Below, piece after piece: positions 32,486-40,160 of a stretch of DNA of 64,000 bases; within the stretch, counting starts at the first letter, position 1, and every line of letters starts with the position of its first letter. This DNA comes from Verrucomicrobiia bacterium (GTDB taxonomy: Bacteria; Verrucomicrobiota; Verrucomicrobiia; Limisphaerales; UBA11358). The notes below the pieces were generated by a model. That model saw only the letters and a list, made by a program, of their open reading frames with translations, was not told where the DNA came from and did no database searches. Location of the stretch: positions 1 to 64,000 of the forward strand of contig JARLJW010000057.1 in assembly GCA_031290985.1 (NCBI GenBank), written 5' to 3'. The position numbers and the translations under genes were made by a program.

Positions 32486-33262
32486 ATGCCCCTGAAATAT
32501 AAACTCAAATCGCGGGAGGAAATCCCTGCGGAACACGCAGCTCTCTACATCGAGCGTGATGGTGCGTTCTACCTGGATGCGGAGGGTGTGACGGAAAAGG
32601 CCAAAGCCGATGAGATGCGCAATCACAACATCGAGCTGCGGAAACAGATTGAAGACTTCACCACCCGCTTTGAAGGCATTGATCCGGACGAAGTCCGCCG
32701 GCTGGCTGAGGAAAAGCGCAAACTTGAATTGCAGGCGCAAGGCCACAAGCCGGAGGAAATCGAGAAGATCGTCGTGGATCGCGTAAAGGGTTTGAAGGCT
32801 GATTGGGACAAACAACTTTTCACCGTGACGGGCGAGCGCGATTCGCTCACCACGCGGCTGACGGCCATTCAGATTGACCAAGGTGTCATCACTGCGGCCA
32901 CCAAGCGCGGCCTGCGGCCTACCGCCATTCCAGACATCACCTCGCGGGCACGCACAGTCTTCAAATTGGTCAATGGCGCGCCCCAGGCTTTTGAGGCCGA
33001 TGGCAAAACCATCCGCTACGGCCGTGATGGCGTGACGCCAATGACTTTGGAGGAGTGGGTAGACGCGCAAGTGTCCGATGCTCCACATCTTTTTGAATCC
33101 AACGCCGGCGGCGGGGCTGCTGGCAACGGTGCCGGGGGCACTGGTGGGTCCAGTCGGTCCGTGAAAAATCCGTTCCGCAAGGAAACGTGGAATCTCACGG
33201 AACAAATGAAACTGCAAAAAACTGATCCCGGGCTGGCGGCCCGTATGAAAGCCGCTGCCTGA
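32486..33262 (+). CDS. Phage capsid scaffolding-like protein
   Basis: The 258-aa protein lies six bases after the portal and directly before the capsid gene, the usual place of a scaffold. Residues 38-125 are charged and helical with coiled-coil character (KADEMRNHNIELRKQIEDF, RRLAEEKRKLELQAQG). A Gly-rich hinge (about 205-222) and a C-terminal basic/amphipathic segment (KNPFRKETWNLTEQM) that could bind capsid protein follow. No protease motif is visible. Assignment rests on position and helical content. Confidence 0.65.
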   Translation: MPLKYKLKSREEIPAEHAALYIERDGAFYLDAEGVTEKAKADEMRNHNIELRKQIEDFTTRFEGIDPDEVRRLAEEKRKLELQAQGHKPEEIEKIVVDRVKGLKADWDKQLFTVTGERDSLTTRLTAIQIDQGVITAATKRGLRPTAIPDITSRARTVFKLVNGAPQAFEADGKTIRYGRDGVTPMTLEEWVDAQVSDAPHLFESNAGGGAAGNGAGGTGGSSRSVKNPFRKETWNLTEQMKLQKTDPGLAARMKAAA

Positions 33263-33287
33263 GAATCCCCAATAGAAAGGCAACATT

Positions 33288-34295
33288 ATGTCTAAGACAG
33301 CAGTGGCGGACATCATCATCCCCACAGAATTCGAAAAGTATGCGATTGAGCGCACCGCCCAACTGAGTGCGTTCGTGCAAAGCGGCATCGTGGAGCACGC
33401 CCCGGAGTTCGACCTGCTCGCGGCAGGTGGCGGGCGCGAGGTGAAAATGCCGTTTTGGAAGGATCTGACGGCGACACGGCAACTGTTGAGTGACAGCGCG
33501 TCGTTGTCCGTGAACAAAATCGGCAGCGACCAGGACATTGCGCGCATTCAGAACGATGCGCAGGTGTGGAGCGTGAATCACCTCGCGAAGGTGATTTCCG
33601 GCGATGATCCGATGCAGGCAATCGTGGACTTGGTGGGTGACTACTGGGCGCGCACGGACCAGAGCCTGGTTATCAGCTCGTTGAAAGGCATCTTCGCCTC
33701 GGCGTCGATGGCAGGCAACAAGCTGGCGATTGCCAGTGAAACGGTGGCAGGCCAGGCATCCGCAACGCGGCTGAACGGTGCCACGTTCGTTGATGCAACG
33801 GTGAAGCTCGGCGACCGGGGCGACCGGTTGACGGCCATCGCTATGCACTCCGCCACGGAAGCGACCTTGCGAAAGCTCGACCTGATCGACTTCATCCCCG
33901 ACAGCGAGGGGAAGTCGCAGATCAAGACGTTCCAGGGCCGGCGGGTCATCGTGGATGACGGTCTCCCCACCCGTGCAGGCACGACGGATGGCATCGTGTA
34001 CACGAGCTACCTGTTCGGTCCGGGCGCGTTCGCCAAGGGCGCTGCGCCGCTGGATTCCACACCGTTGCAAGGCGGCATGGGCACCGAAGGCGTCGAAATC
34101 TACCGCGCCGGTCTGGACAGCGACACGGCGCTGATCAATCGCCGTCGTTACATCCTGCATCCGCGTGGCGTGAAGTTCAATTCCGCCTCGGTCGCGGGCG
34201 ATTCGCCCACAAACGCGGAATTGGAAACGGGCGCAAACTGGACGCGTGTGTTTGAAAACAAAAACGTCCGCATCGTCGCCATCGACCACAACTAG
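33288..34295 (+). CDS. Major capsid protein
   Basis: The 335-aa protein has the size and layout of HK97-fold coat proteins of the short-scaffold type. An N-terminal segment (IIPTEFEKYAIERTAQLSAFVQSG) is followed by GGREVKMPFWKDL, a DLVGDYWARTDQSLVISSLKGIF spine-helix region and a C-terminal VFENKNVRIVAIDHN strand. A good ribosome-binding site (AGAAAGG) precedes the ATG. The preceding gene supplies a separate scaffold, consistent with no long delta domain here. Confidence 0.8.
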   Translation: MSKTAVADIIIPTEFEKYAIERTAQLSAFVQSGIVEHAPEFDLLAAGGGREVKMPFWKDLTATRQLLSDSASLSVNKIGSDQDIARIQNDAQVWSVNHLAKVISGDDPMQAIVDLVGDYWARTDQSLVISSLKGIFASASMAGNKLAIASETVAGQASATRLNGATFVDATVKLGDRGDRLTAIAMHSATEATLRKLDLIDFIPDSEGKSQIKTFQGRRVIVDDGLPTRAGTTDGIVYTSYLFGPGAFAKGAAPLDSTPLQGGMGTEGVEIYRAGLDSDTALINRRRYILHPRGVKFNSASVAGDSPTNAELETGANWTRVFENKNVRIVAIDHN

Positions 34296-34319
34296 CCCAG
34301 TGCCTGGGCGGGCCTATGC

Positions 34320-34350
34320 GCTGGCGCGCGGGACATTCCTGCGCGCCAGC
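34320..34350. other. Strong hairpin after the capsid gene
   Basis: GCTGGCGCGC (34320-34329) pairs with GCGCGCCAGC (34341-34350) over 10 bp. A smaller GCCCAG/CTGGGC stem at 34295-34309 precedes it. There is no T-run. The likely role is mRNA stabilisation or partial attenuation between the abundant capsid product and downstream genes. Confidence 0.5.
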
Positions 34351-34389
34351 CAAACAAAAACCTCAACCTCAACTTTAACTGACAATTTT

Positions 34390-34617
34390 ATGGGCAAAGA
34401 TATTCCTCGTGGACATGAAAAGATTCGTAGTGGTGAACAGATCCAGTTCGCCACCTTTACCAACGTGGCGGCAGCGGTCGCGGCCGGCGTGACGGCAGCG
34501 CAGTTTCCGCGCCGCATCATTCATCTGAGTGCTGGCGGCACCGGCTCCGTGCCGTGCCTGGCCATCAGCGATGGTACGAACTGGAAACAAGTCGCCATTG
34601 GTGCCAACGCCATTTGA
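34390..34617 (+). CDS. Small structural-region protein (possible capsid decoration)
   Basis: The 75-aa protein runs from the ATG at 34390 (MGKDIPRGHEKIRSGEQIQFATF); an overlapping upstream frame reads antisense-like through the capsid end and is rejected. It is beta-rich (RRIIHLSAGGTGSVPCLAISDGTNWKQVAIG). This motif is reminiscent of small head-associated or fibre-foot domains. Position directly after the capsid gene suggests decoration or head completion. Confidence 0.55.
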   Translation: MGKDIPRGHEKIRSGEQIQFATFTNVAAAVAAGVTAAQFPRRIIHLSAGGTGSVPCLAISDGTNWKQVAIGANAI

Positions 34618-34620
34618 GCC

Positions 34621-34809
34621 ATGACTGGCTTGCATCCCATCATTCGACGGAAGCGGCGTCCGCTTTACATTGCCGACGCGCCGCCTGTCGCCGTCGAACC
34701 GGCTCAACCGTTGGCGAAAACGCCCGCGGTTGAGGCCGGGCCGTTTTTACCTCCATCGAAACCCCAAGCTGACAATGGCAAGAGCCTTTCCACAACCAAA
34801 TCGGCGTAA
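34621..34809 (+). CDS. Small proline-rich protein
   Basis: The 62-aa protein begins three bases after the previous stop and overlaps the start of the fibre-like gene by 35 bases in another frame. It is Pro/Ala/Lys-rich (VAVEPAQPLAKTPAVEAGPFLPP). No family recognised. It could be a short linker or assembly peptide. Coding status rests on spacing only. Confidence 0.4.
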   Translation: MTGLHPIIRRKRRPLYIADAPPVAVEPAQPLAKTPAVEAGPFLPPSKPQADNGKSLSTTKSA

Positions 34810-36382
34810 CGCGCACTGGACGCCTTTGCAGCGGCAAGCGTGGCTGGCGAACCGGCGGCATCATCGCCTCGCGCCTGCACCGGTGTTGCGAGCGGCGTTT
34901 CCGGACAAGCTGGCCTGGGAATGGGATTTGCCGAATCCGTACAAGTGGAATGTGTGGATGAGCCTGAACAATGGTGCCAGCTACATGATGCCGGGCGACT
35001 ATTGGGGTTACGGCGATGCGCGGCGATTTGCACCCGATGGTGGCGGTGAGCTTTATTATATCGTCGGTGTGGATGTGGATGGAAATGAGATCACGCAGCG
35101 CAGCAATGTGATTCGCCCGGATGATGCGCTTTATCCCGCACCGGTGTTGCGTGCAGAATTTCCGGACAAGCTCGCCTGGGATTGGAATTTCCAGAACCCA
35201 TACAAATGGAACGTGTGGATGAGCCTGAACAACGGCGCGAGCTACATCCTTATCGGCGATTATTGGGGTTATGGGGATGCGCGGCGATTTGCACCGGATG
35301 GCGGTGGTGAGCTTTATTACATCGTCGGTGTCGATGCTGCGGGGAACGAAATAACCGAACATAGCAACGTCATTCGCCCCGACGATGCCCCTTATCCCGC
35401 ACCGGTGTTGCGATCGGAATATCCAGACAAACTGGTTTGGGATTGGTCTTATCCGAATCCATACAAGTGGAATGTCTGGATGAGCCTGAACAACGGTGCC
35501 AGCTACATGATGCCTGGTGATTATTGGGGTTATGGCGATGCACGGCGGTTTGCGCCTGATGGCGGCGGTGAGCTTTATTATATCGTCGGCGTCGATGCCT
35601 CTGGTCACGAAGTGACGGAACACAGCAATGTGATCCGCCCGGATGACATTCAATCGCTTTCGGCGTATCCCGATTTGATTTCGGAATTTGCGGCGGTGGC
35701 CAGCGACATGGATTTGAATGTCATCGACGTGAACGGCTGGCGTGACACGGTGAATCCGTCGCGCATGGCGGTCTGGGATGGTGTGGCCGGTGACATATCG
35801 ACCTTTGACCCTGATGATGTGGAGACGGGCAACGGTTTGCCGGCAGTTCGTTTCTACGGTGGCCGCATGTCGATGCCGTTGATTGCTTCATTGGGTGACT
35901 TTACGGCTGTGATTGTCTGCTCATTGGATACTGGGGCAATCAGCAATGCGGGCCTGAACTATCCGCGCATGATGGGCGTAGGTGATTATGAGGAAGGTTT
36001 TGAGGATTGGACGTCGGATAACACGGCGGTTTTTTGCCAATACGGCCCTGGCGACGGAACCATGAATTTCGTCCGCAACGGAGCGGCGCCAATCTCATTC
36101 GAGTTGGATGTCACGCCACCGACGATCTATGTCATCACGAAATCCGGTGGGACGGTGAAGATGTTCATCAAGCAGGCAGGTTATACGCACTTGGATGGTT
36201 ACCAGGGCGTGACGGATAACAATAATCTCAATTTCGACACGATCAACTTGGGCGGCAACTCCAACGAACAACAAAACATCTACGGTTGCCTCTGGCACGC
36301 GGCTATGTGGTCGCGAGCGATGGATGCAACCGAGATCAATGACATGGTTGCCTATTTGTCGAATCGGTACGGAATCAACTGA
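34775..36382 (+). CDS. Fibre-like protein with three tandem repeats and LamG-type C-terminus
   Basis: The 535-aa protein is read from the ATG at 34775. Residues 35-292 are three 86-residue repeats, each with DKL(A/V)W(E/D)W, NPYKWNVWMSLNNGASY, GDYWGYGDARRFAPDGG and GELYYIVGVD. The pattern resembles a fibronectin-like beta sandwich. Residues 340-535 look like a concanavalin/LamG jelly roll (GDFTAVIVCSLDTG, IYGCLWHAAMWSRAMDATEI), a carbohydrate-binding type often found in receptor-binding or head-fibre proteins. It is the only adhesin candidate in the element. It has no tail-attachment motif that I can see. Confidence 0.65.
   Translation: MARAFPQPNRRNAHWTPLQRQAWLANRRHHRLAPAPVLRAAFPDKLAWEWDLPNPYKWNVWMSLNNGASYMMPGDYWGYGDARRFAPDGGGELYYIVGVDVDGNEITQRSNVIRPDDALYPAPVLRAEFPDKLAWDWNFQNPYKWNVWMSLNNGASYILIGDYWGYGDARRFAPDGGGELYYIVGVDAAGNEITEHSNVIRPDDAPYPAPVLRSEYPDKLVWDWSYPNPYKWNVWMSLNNGASYMMPGDYWGYGDARRFAPDGGGELYYIVGVDASGHEVTEHSNVIRPDDIQSLSAYPDLISEFAAVASDMDLNVIDVNGWRDTVNPSRMAVWDGVAGDISTFDPDDVETGNGLPAVRFYGGRMSMPLIASLGDFTAVIVCSLDTGAISNAGLNYPRMMGVGDYEEGFEDWTSDNTAVFCQYGPGDGTMNFVRNGAAPISFELDVTPPTIYVITKSGGTVKMFIKQAGYTHLDGYQGVTDNNNLNFDTINLGGNSNEQQNIYGCLWHAAMWSRAMDATEINDMVAYLSNRYGIN
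34877..35650 (+). repeat. Three tandem 258-bp coding repeats
   Basis: Units 34877-35134, 35135-35392 and 35393-35650 encode near-identical 86-residue modules. Most differences are at third codon positions, so repeats diverged under purifying selection. Unit number may vary between relatives by recombination. Confidence 0.8.
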
Positions 36383-36393
36383 AAGGAAACATT

Positions 36394-36609
36394 ATGCAAA
36401 TCACACTCACAATCCCTGACGAAAACGCGCAACCCCTTGTGGACGGCATCTGCCGGGCGACTGGTTATGTCGATGCCGGCGGCGTGACGAAAGAAGCCTG
36501 GACGAAGTCCAAGCTGATTGAGTTCGTGAAGTCCACCGCCAAGCGCGGGATGCAGATGGACAGCGCGGACACCATCAAGGCCGCCGTGGATCCCGTGAAC
36601 ATCAACTGA
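36394..36609 (+). CDS. Small phage protein, unknown
   Basis: A 71-aa protein, acidic N-terminus and helical C-terminus (KLIEFVKSTAKRGMQM). It follows the fibre gene with AAGGAAA in front of the ATG. It lies two bases before the connector gene and is probably a head-region accessory. No family recognised. Confidence 0.55.
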   Translation: MQITLTIPDENAQPLVDGICRATGYVDAGGVTKEAWTKSKLIEFVKSTAKRGMQMDSADTIKAAVDPVNIN

Positions 36610-36610
36610 C

Positions 36611-37129
36611 ATGGCGCTGACGCTCATCAAGGAAGATGGCACCGGCAAGCCGGACGCCAACAGCTACGCCGACGTGGCTGACGGCGATGCGTATCACGAC
36701 GGGCATTTGTATGCCTCGGCGTGGACGGCGGCGACGACTGATAAGAAGTCTGCCGCGCTGGTGATGGCGTCGCGACTGATTGACGCGGAGTTCCAATTCA
36801 ACGGCCTGCGCTCGGTCGCGGCGCAGGCGTTGCAATGGCCGCGGCTGAACTGCCCCGATCCCGACTCGGGAGAAGCGGTTTCGAATACGAATGTTCCAAA
36901 GGCTTTGGTCAAGGCGGCGTGCGAATTGGGGCGGGAGCTAATCCTTTCCGACCGCACCGCCTCGCCAGCCGGCGAAGGGCTGAAATACCAGAACGTCGGC
37001 GGCAACCAAACGGGCTACGACAAGACGGACACGCGACCGGTTATTCCCGCGATCGTCCAGGCGTTGCTGGCTAAATTTGGTTCGCAGATAAAAACAAAGA
37101 GTGGTTCGGTAAACCTTGTGCGCGTATGA
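36611..37129 (+). CDS. Head-completion/connector protein (DnaT-like phage family)
   Basis: The 172-aa protein starts LTLIKEDGTGKPDANSYADVADGDAYHDGHLYASAW and continues KKSAALVMASRLIDAEF..LQWPR. This is the pattern of the phage family labelled putative DnaT-like ssDNA-binding protein, found at the gp6-like connector position. It probably joins the portal ring to a neck or tail. Its presence suggests that capsids should accept some tail structure. It overlaps the next start by four bases. Confidence 0.7.
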   Translation: MALTLIKEDGTGKPDANSYADVADGDAYHDGHLYASAWTAATTDKKSAALVMASRLIDAEFQFNGLRSVAAQALQWPRLNCPDPDSGEAVSNTNVPKALVKAACELGRELILSDRTASPAGEGLKYQNVGGNQTGYDKTDTRPVIPAIVQALLAKFGSQIKTKSGSVNLVRV

Positions 37130-37413
37130 GTGAAGAATCCAACAACCAATCGAAGCGGTTTAAATTCATCCCGGAAATCACGCTCGGAAACATGCTGCAG
37201 CTGTTTTCCATCGCGGCGGCGGTCATCGGGCTGTGGATGAACATGGACCGGCGTATTTCCGCCGTGGAATTGCGCGAAAGCATCGCCATCGAGGAACGGC
37301 GCGAATTGAAAAAAAGTCTGGCCACGCTGGCCGACAACCAGGCGTTGCTCACGCGGACGGTGGACCGCGTAAGCATCCTGTTTGAAACCGGCACGAAAGG
37401 AGAATCGAAATGA
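37126..37413 (+). CDS. Single-span membrane protein with coiled coil
   Basis: The 95-aa protein has a transmembrane helix at residues 21-38 (MLQLFSIAAAVIGLWMNM) followed by a charged helix of about 45 residues (SAVELRESIAIEERRELKKSL). That design fits phage holin-accessory or spanin-like proteins. It is coupled by ATGA overlaps to both neighbours. Confidence 0.6.
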   Translation: MSEESNNQSKRFKFIPEITLGNMLQLFSIAAAVIGLWMNMDRRISAVELRESIAIEERRELKKSLATLADNQALLTRTVDRVSILFETGTKGESK

Positions 37414-38261
37414 AACATTATGCAGCAATCCATGTCGGCACCCGCTGGGCGAACAAGCATCCCTGGGGCGTACTGGTCGAAAATATGCACGGCCATGCCG
37501 AACTGTTGTGCGTCGGTTGTACCCAGGTGCAGGCGGATAAACTGGTGACCAAGCTCAACGGACAGCAGGAAAAGGGCACGAAGCGGAAGCTGGTCACCGC
37601 CTTAGCCGGGTTGGTGGTGATGATGCTCATCTCCGGTTGCACCATGGCGCCGCTCAAGGGCGGCAAGGCCACAACCGCCCAATTGGCTGGCCACATCACC
37701 CAAACCGTGGATCAAGGTGAAAATCCGGCGCAAGCGTCACGACAGGATCAGGAAACGGTGCGGACCAAATCTTACACCGTTCCGGCCGGGTCGCGGATGC
37801 TGGTGACGAGCGTCACCGCCGAGGGGGGCGGAGCGCCCGTCACCAATGCCCAAACCATGATACTCAGCGCGCCGATGTCCGTAACGGAACATGAGGAGTC
37901 GCGAGCCAAGACGGAGCTTGGCGCGGCGCAGAAGGACACGGCCCGCGAGTTGAGCGCAAAGCTGGCCAGCCTCAAGGGCATTGTGTGGGTCGGCCTGGCC
38001 ATGTTCCTGTTTGGCCTGGCATCAATGTTCTATCCACCTTTGAAGCTCATCATCGGTAGCGTGACCACAAGCGTGGCCATTCTGGTCGGCGGCATCGCGC
38101 TGATGGTGTTGCCATCACTGATCGTCGGGAATGAGCTTTTGATTTTGGGAGGCGTCGGCGCCGCGGTTGGCGTCTGGTTTTTTGCCCATCGGCACGGGCA
38201 GTTGCGCGGGCTGGTTGATGCAGCGAACAACGGCAACAATTCACAAGGAGATGCAAAATGA
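37410..38261 (+). CDS. Membrane protein, possible lysis function
   Basis: The 283-aa protein has a cytosolic N-terminus (about 55 residues), then a hydrophobic stretch ending in a lipobox-like LISGC near residue 76, a hydrophilic middle region and three more spans (about 190-260). The internal lipobox might mean a later true start (near KRKLVTALAGL) giving a lipoprotein, with the first segment a separate product, or it may be chance. In an operon with the coiled-coil membrane protein it could form a holin/spanin-type lysis pair. No endolysin gene is recognised nearby. Confidence 0.5.
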   Translation: MKHYAAIHVGTRWANKHPWGVLVENMHGHAELLCVGCTQVQADKLVTKLNGQQEKGTKRKLVTALAGLVVMMLISGCTMAPLKGGKATTAQLAGHITQTVDQGENPAQASRQDQETVRTKSYTVPAGSRMLVTSVTAEGGGAPVTNAQTMILSAPMSVTEHEESRAKTELGAAQKDTARELSAKLASLKGIVWVGLAMFLFGLASMFYPPLKLIIGSVTTSVAILVGGIALMVLPSLIVGNELLILGGVGAAVGVWFFAHRHGQLRGLVDAANNGNNSQGDAK

Positions 38262-38605
38262 AAGACGAACAGCAGCGTTTTCTGAATCTGTTGGGGCAGT
38301 TGCCGGCTCGTCTCACGGCGGACCAGGCCGCCTGGGTGATCAACTGCCAACCGCATGACATTCCCGTGCTGGTCACGGCCAAGTTGCTCAAGCCGCTGGG
38401 CAATCCGCCGGCCAATGGCATTAAGTTTTTTGCCACCGAGGATATTTTGGAAGCGTCCAAAGACCGTAATTGGCTGGTGCGCGTTTCCATCGCCATTTAC
38501 CAGCATTGGCACAATAAGAACGCCCGCCGAAAAGACCGTCCGTCGAATAGCTCGACGAACGGCCTTCCGGCAGAACTCAATTTGGCCTCGACTCTGGCCG
38601 GTTAG
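38258..38605 (+). CDS. Small HTH-like protein beside integrase
   Basis: The 115-aa protein has a segment TADQAAWVINCQPHDIPVLVTAKLLKPLG then GIKFFATEDILEASKD, which fits a MerR/excisionase-type winged helix reading a short DNA site. It overlaps the preceding gene by four bases and ends tail-to-tail with the integrase gene, overlapping it by four bases. It may direct integration or excision. Confidence 0.6.
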   Translation: MKDEQQRFLNLLGQLPARLTADQAAWVINCQPHDIPVLVTAKLLKPLGNPPANGIKFFATEDILEASKDRNWLVRVSIAIYQHWHNKNARRKDRPSNSSTNGLPAELNLASTLAG

Positions 38606-39624
38606 TTCCGGGCCAGGTGCAAGACGGTTTGCCCGTTATCCCTGCCGTAGTCTTCCAAGGCTGGCAATGTGACCTCGGCCCGCTTCGCATACGCCCGGTG
38701 CACCGCCTTGCTGCTTTGGCCTAAAGCCTGCATCGCAAACCGTTCGGGGTAGCCTGCGGCCTTCGCCCGTTCCGCCCATGCATAACGGTAGCTGTGCAAT
38801 GTTACCCCGCTGATGCCGACGCTTTTCAACCGACGAGAAAACATCCTGGCTCGGCGGGATTCGGGCACCTCCGCCAGTGCCGGAAACAAATAGCCCTTCT
38901 CCGGCAGAGTTTTTAACAGCGCGGCCACTTCCTCACCAAACGCAATCAAAGCCGTCCTGCCAGTCTTGCAGCGCTGGTAGGCGATGGTCTTTTGCTGCCA
39001 GTCAATGTCCTCGGCGGTGAGCCGCGCCATGTCGGTCTGTGCCGCCCCGAGATGCCAGAGCAGTTCATAATAAGCCCGCTTGGCGGCGTCCGTCTCAGGC
39101 GCCAAGATTTTGCGATGTTCCTCCAGCGTGATGGCGCGTTTGTCCTGAAACTGAATCGGCGGCCAATGCAGCTTGGGCAGCACCGGCCAAGGCAGCCAGT
39201 GCATCGCCACCGCAAAATGGTGGATGCGCCGCAAGTAAACATTGGTCGCCACCGCGCCCGCCTTCAGAACCGCCAGAAAGTGTTCGGAGTTGGTTTCGAT
39301 CAACCGGCGCTGGCGGATGGAGTCCAGTGCCTTGTCCTTCACAGCGGCTTGCCAGCGTTTTTGGGTGCTGCCGTGCTTGCTGCTGGCAATCTGCGTCATG
39401 ACATCCTGCCAGGTGCGCGTGGCCAGCCCGGGGTCTCCATGCTGCAAATAGACCTGGGCGATTTGCAGGTTCATGGCCGGTTGGTGCATGGCTTCATTCT
39501 TGACGTGGAGCAGGCGCACGGCATCGGCCCGGTCACGAGTGCGGAGGGAGGTTTGCTTGCCGGTCGTGGTGTCCTCGCAATAAAACACGCCGGAACGTTG
39601 GAACAGATTGAACCGATTTTTCAT
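38602..39624 (-). CDS. int: Tyrosine recombinase (integrase)
   Basis: The protein has about 340 aa from the ATG at 39624; fourteen further upstream codons are open but lack support. The N-terminal region (SSKHGSTQKRWQAAVKD) resembles a SAM-like core-binding domain. In the catalytic domain HSYR is box II His/Arg, and the late HRAYAKR supplies the second His and the nucleophile Tyr. The first Arg normally in a G.R..E motif is replaced: the segment reads LGAAQTDMARLTAEDIDW. I recall this variant in integrases common in Verrucomicrobiota. It should act at the right end of the element. Confidence 0.8.
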   Translation of the reverse strand: MKNRFNLFQRSGVFYCEDTTTGKQTSLRTRDRADAVRLLHVKNEAMHQPAMNLQIAQVYLQHGDPGLATRTWQDVMTQIASSKHGSTQKRWQAAVKDKALDSIRQRRLIETNSEHFLAVLKAGAVATNVYLRRIHHFAVAMHWLPWPVLPKLHWPPIQFQDKRAITLEEHRKILAPETDAAKRAYYELLWHLGAAQTDMARLTAEDIDWQQKTIAYQRCKTGRTALIAFGEEVAALLKTLPEKGYLFPALAEVPESRRARMFSRRLKSVGISGVTLHSYRYAWAERAKAAGYPERFAMQALGQSSKAVHRAYAKRAEVTLPALEDYGRDNGQTVLHLARN

Positions 39625-39717
39625 GTGCTGTCTTTCTTGGTTCTGAATCGTGAACCATTCCAGCACTGCACGGTTAGCGGTTTGTCGGCGGGGTTTGGTG
39701 AACTTCTGTCGAATCTT

Positions 39718-39737
39718 AGCGGGTCATTTAACCCGCT
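39718..39737. other. Inverted repeat upstream of integrase (possible att core)
   Basis: AGCGGGT (39718-39724) and ACCCGCT (39731-39737) flank a CATTTA spacer. A symmetric core of 7+6+7 fits a tyrosine-recombinase crossover site or an integrase operator. Its TTTAACCCGC part recurs at 17101-17110, at the proposed left end. Confidence 0.35.
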
Positions 39738-40160
39738 GCCGATTTGCTGACAGATTCACTGACACCCGGCCTTCCGCCGCCGTAAAACCATTGAAAATCC
39801 AACACATTATTGCACTGGCAATGGTCGCGCTGCGACCCTGCTTGCCTGCGCAGCAGGCACCTTGAGGCGTGGCCGCCCACTGGCGTACGCACCAATTACT
39901 GACGCTGTGCCAAGTCCGTAAACATCATGGACTGCGCCGGCAGAGCGCAGCGGCGACGGCGCTTTTGGGCGGATGATCCAGGTGATCATTTCAACCCGGC
40001 TGGCGCACACCAAAGTCCGTCCCTCCTGTCTCAATTAATTCTGCCGGACGCAATCCCTTAAAAAACTTTCGAGCCCCGCTTCCGCCACCCCGCGACGCGC
40101 AAAACACCCGTCCCAAAGTGGACAATGTCGCCGCGCGACAAACTGCACCGGTTTAGCATC
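39738..40160. other. Intergenic region with palindromes
   Basis: No gene is seen. It contains TGCCTG/CAGGCA (about 39843-39859), and GCGCCG/CGGCGC around a 17-base GC-rich interior followed by TTTT (about 39936-39965). The latter could be a terminator or a dispersed chromosomal palindrome. The bases marking the switch back to host-like DNA cannot be located exactly. Confidence 0.45.

Larger units (their letters stand above)
17100..39740. mobile_element. Integrated phage-like element without visible tail genes
   Basis: The element runs from a repressor/activator region (17.2-18.5 kb) through nucleases and replication genes (18.8-23.6), terminase (23.7-25.8), an accessory and non-coding section (25.8-30.9) and capsid genes (31.0-37.1), to membrane proteins and a tyrosine integrase at the right end. 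I find no tail tube, tape measure, sheath or baseplate gene. Borders are approximate. The word TTTAACCCGC occurs at both proposed ends (17101-17110 and 39727-39736), but ten bases is weak evidence for att sites. Confidence 0.75.

Noticed and set aside
39667-40160. tRNA gene as integration target
   Set aside because: No cloverleaf-like stems or CCA end were seen near the integrase, nor elsewhere in the window.
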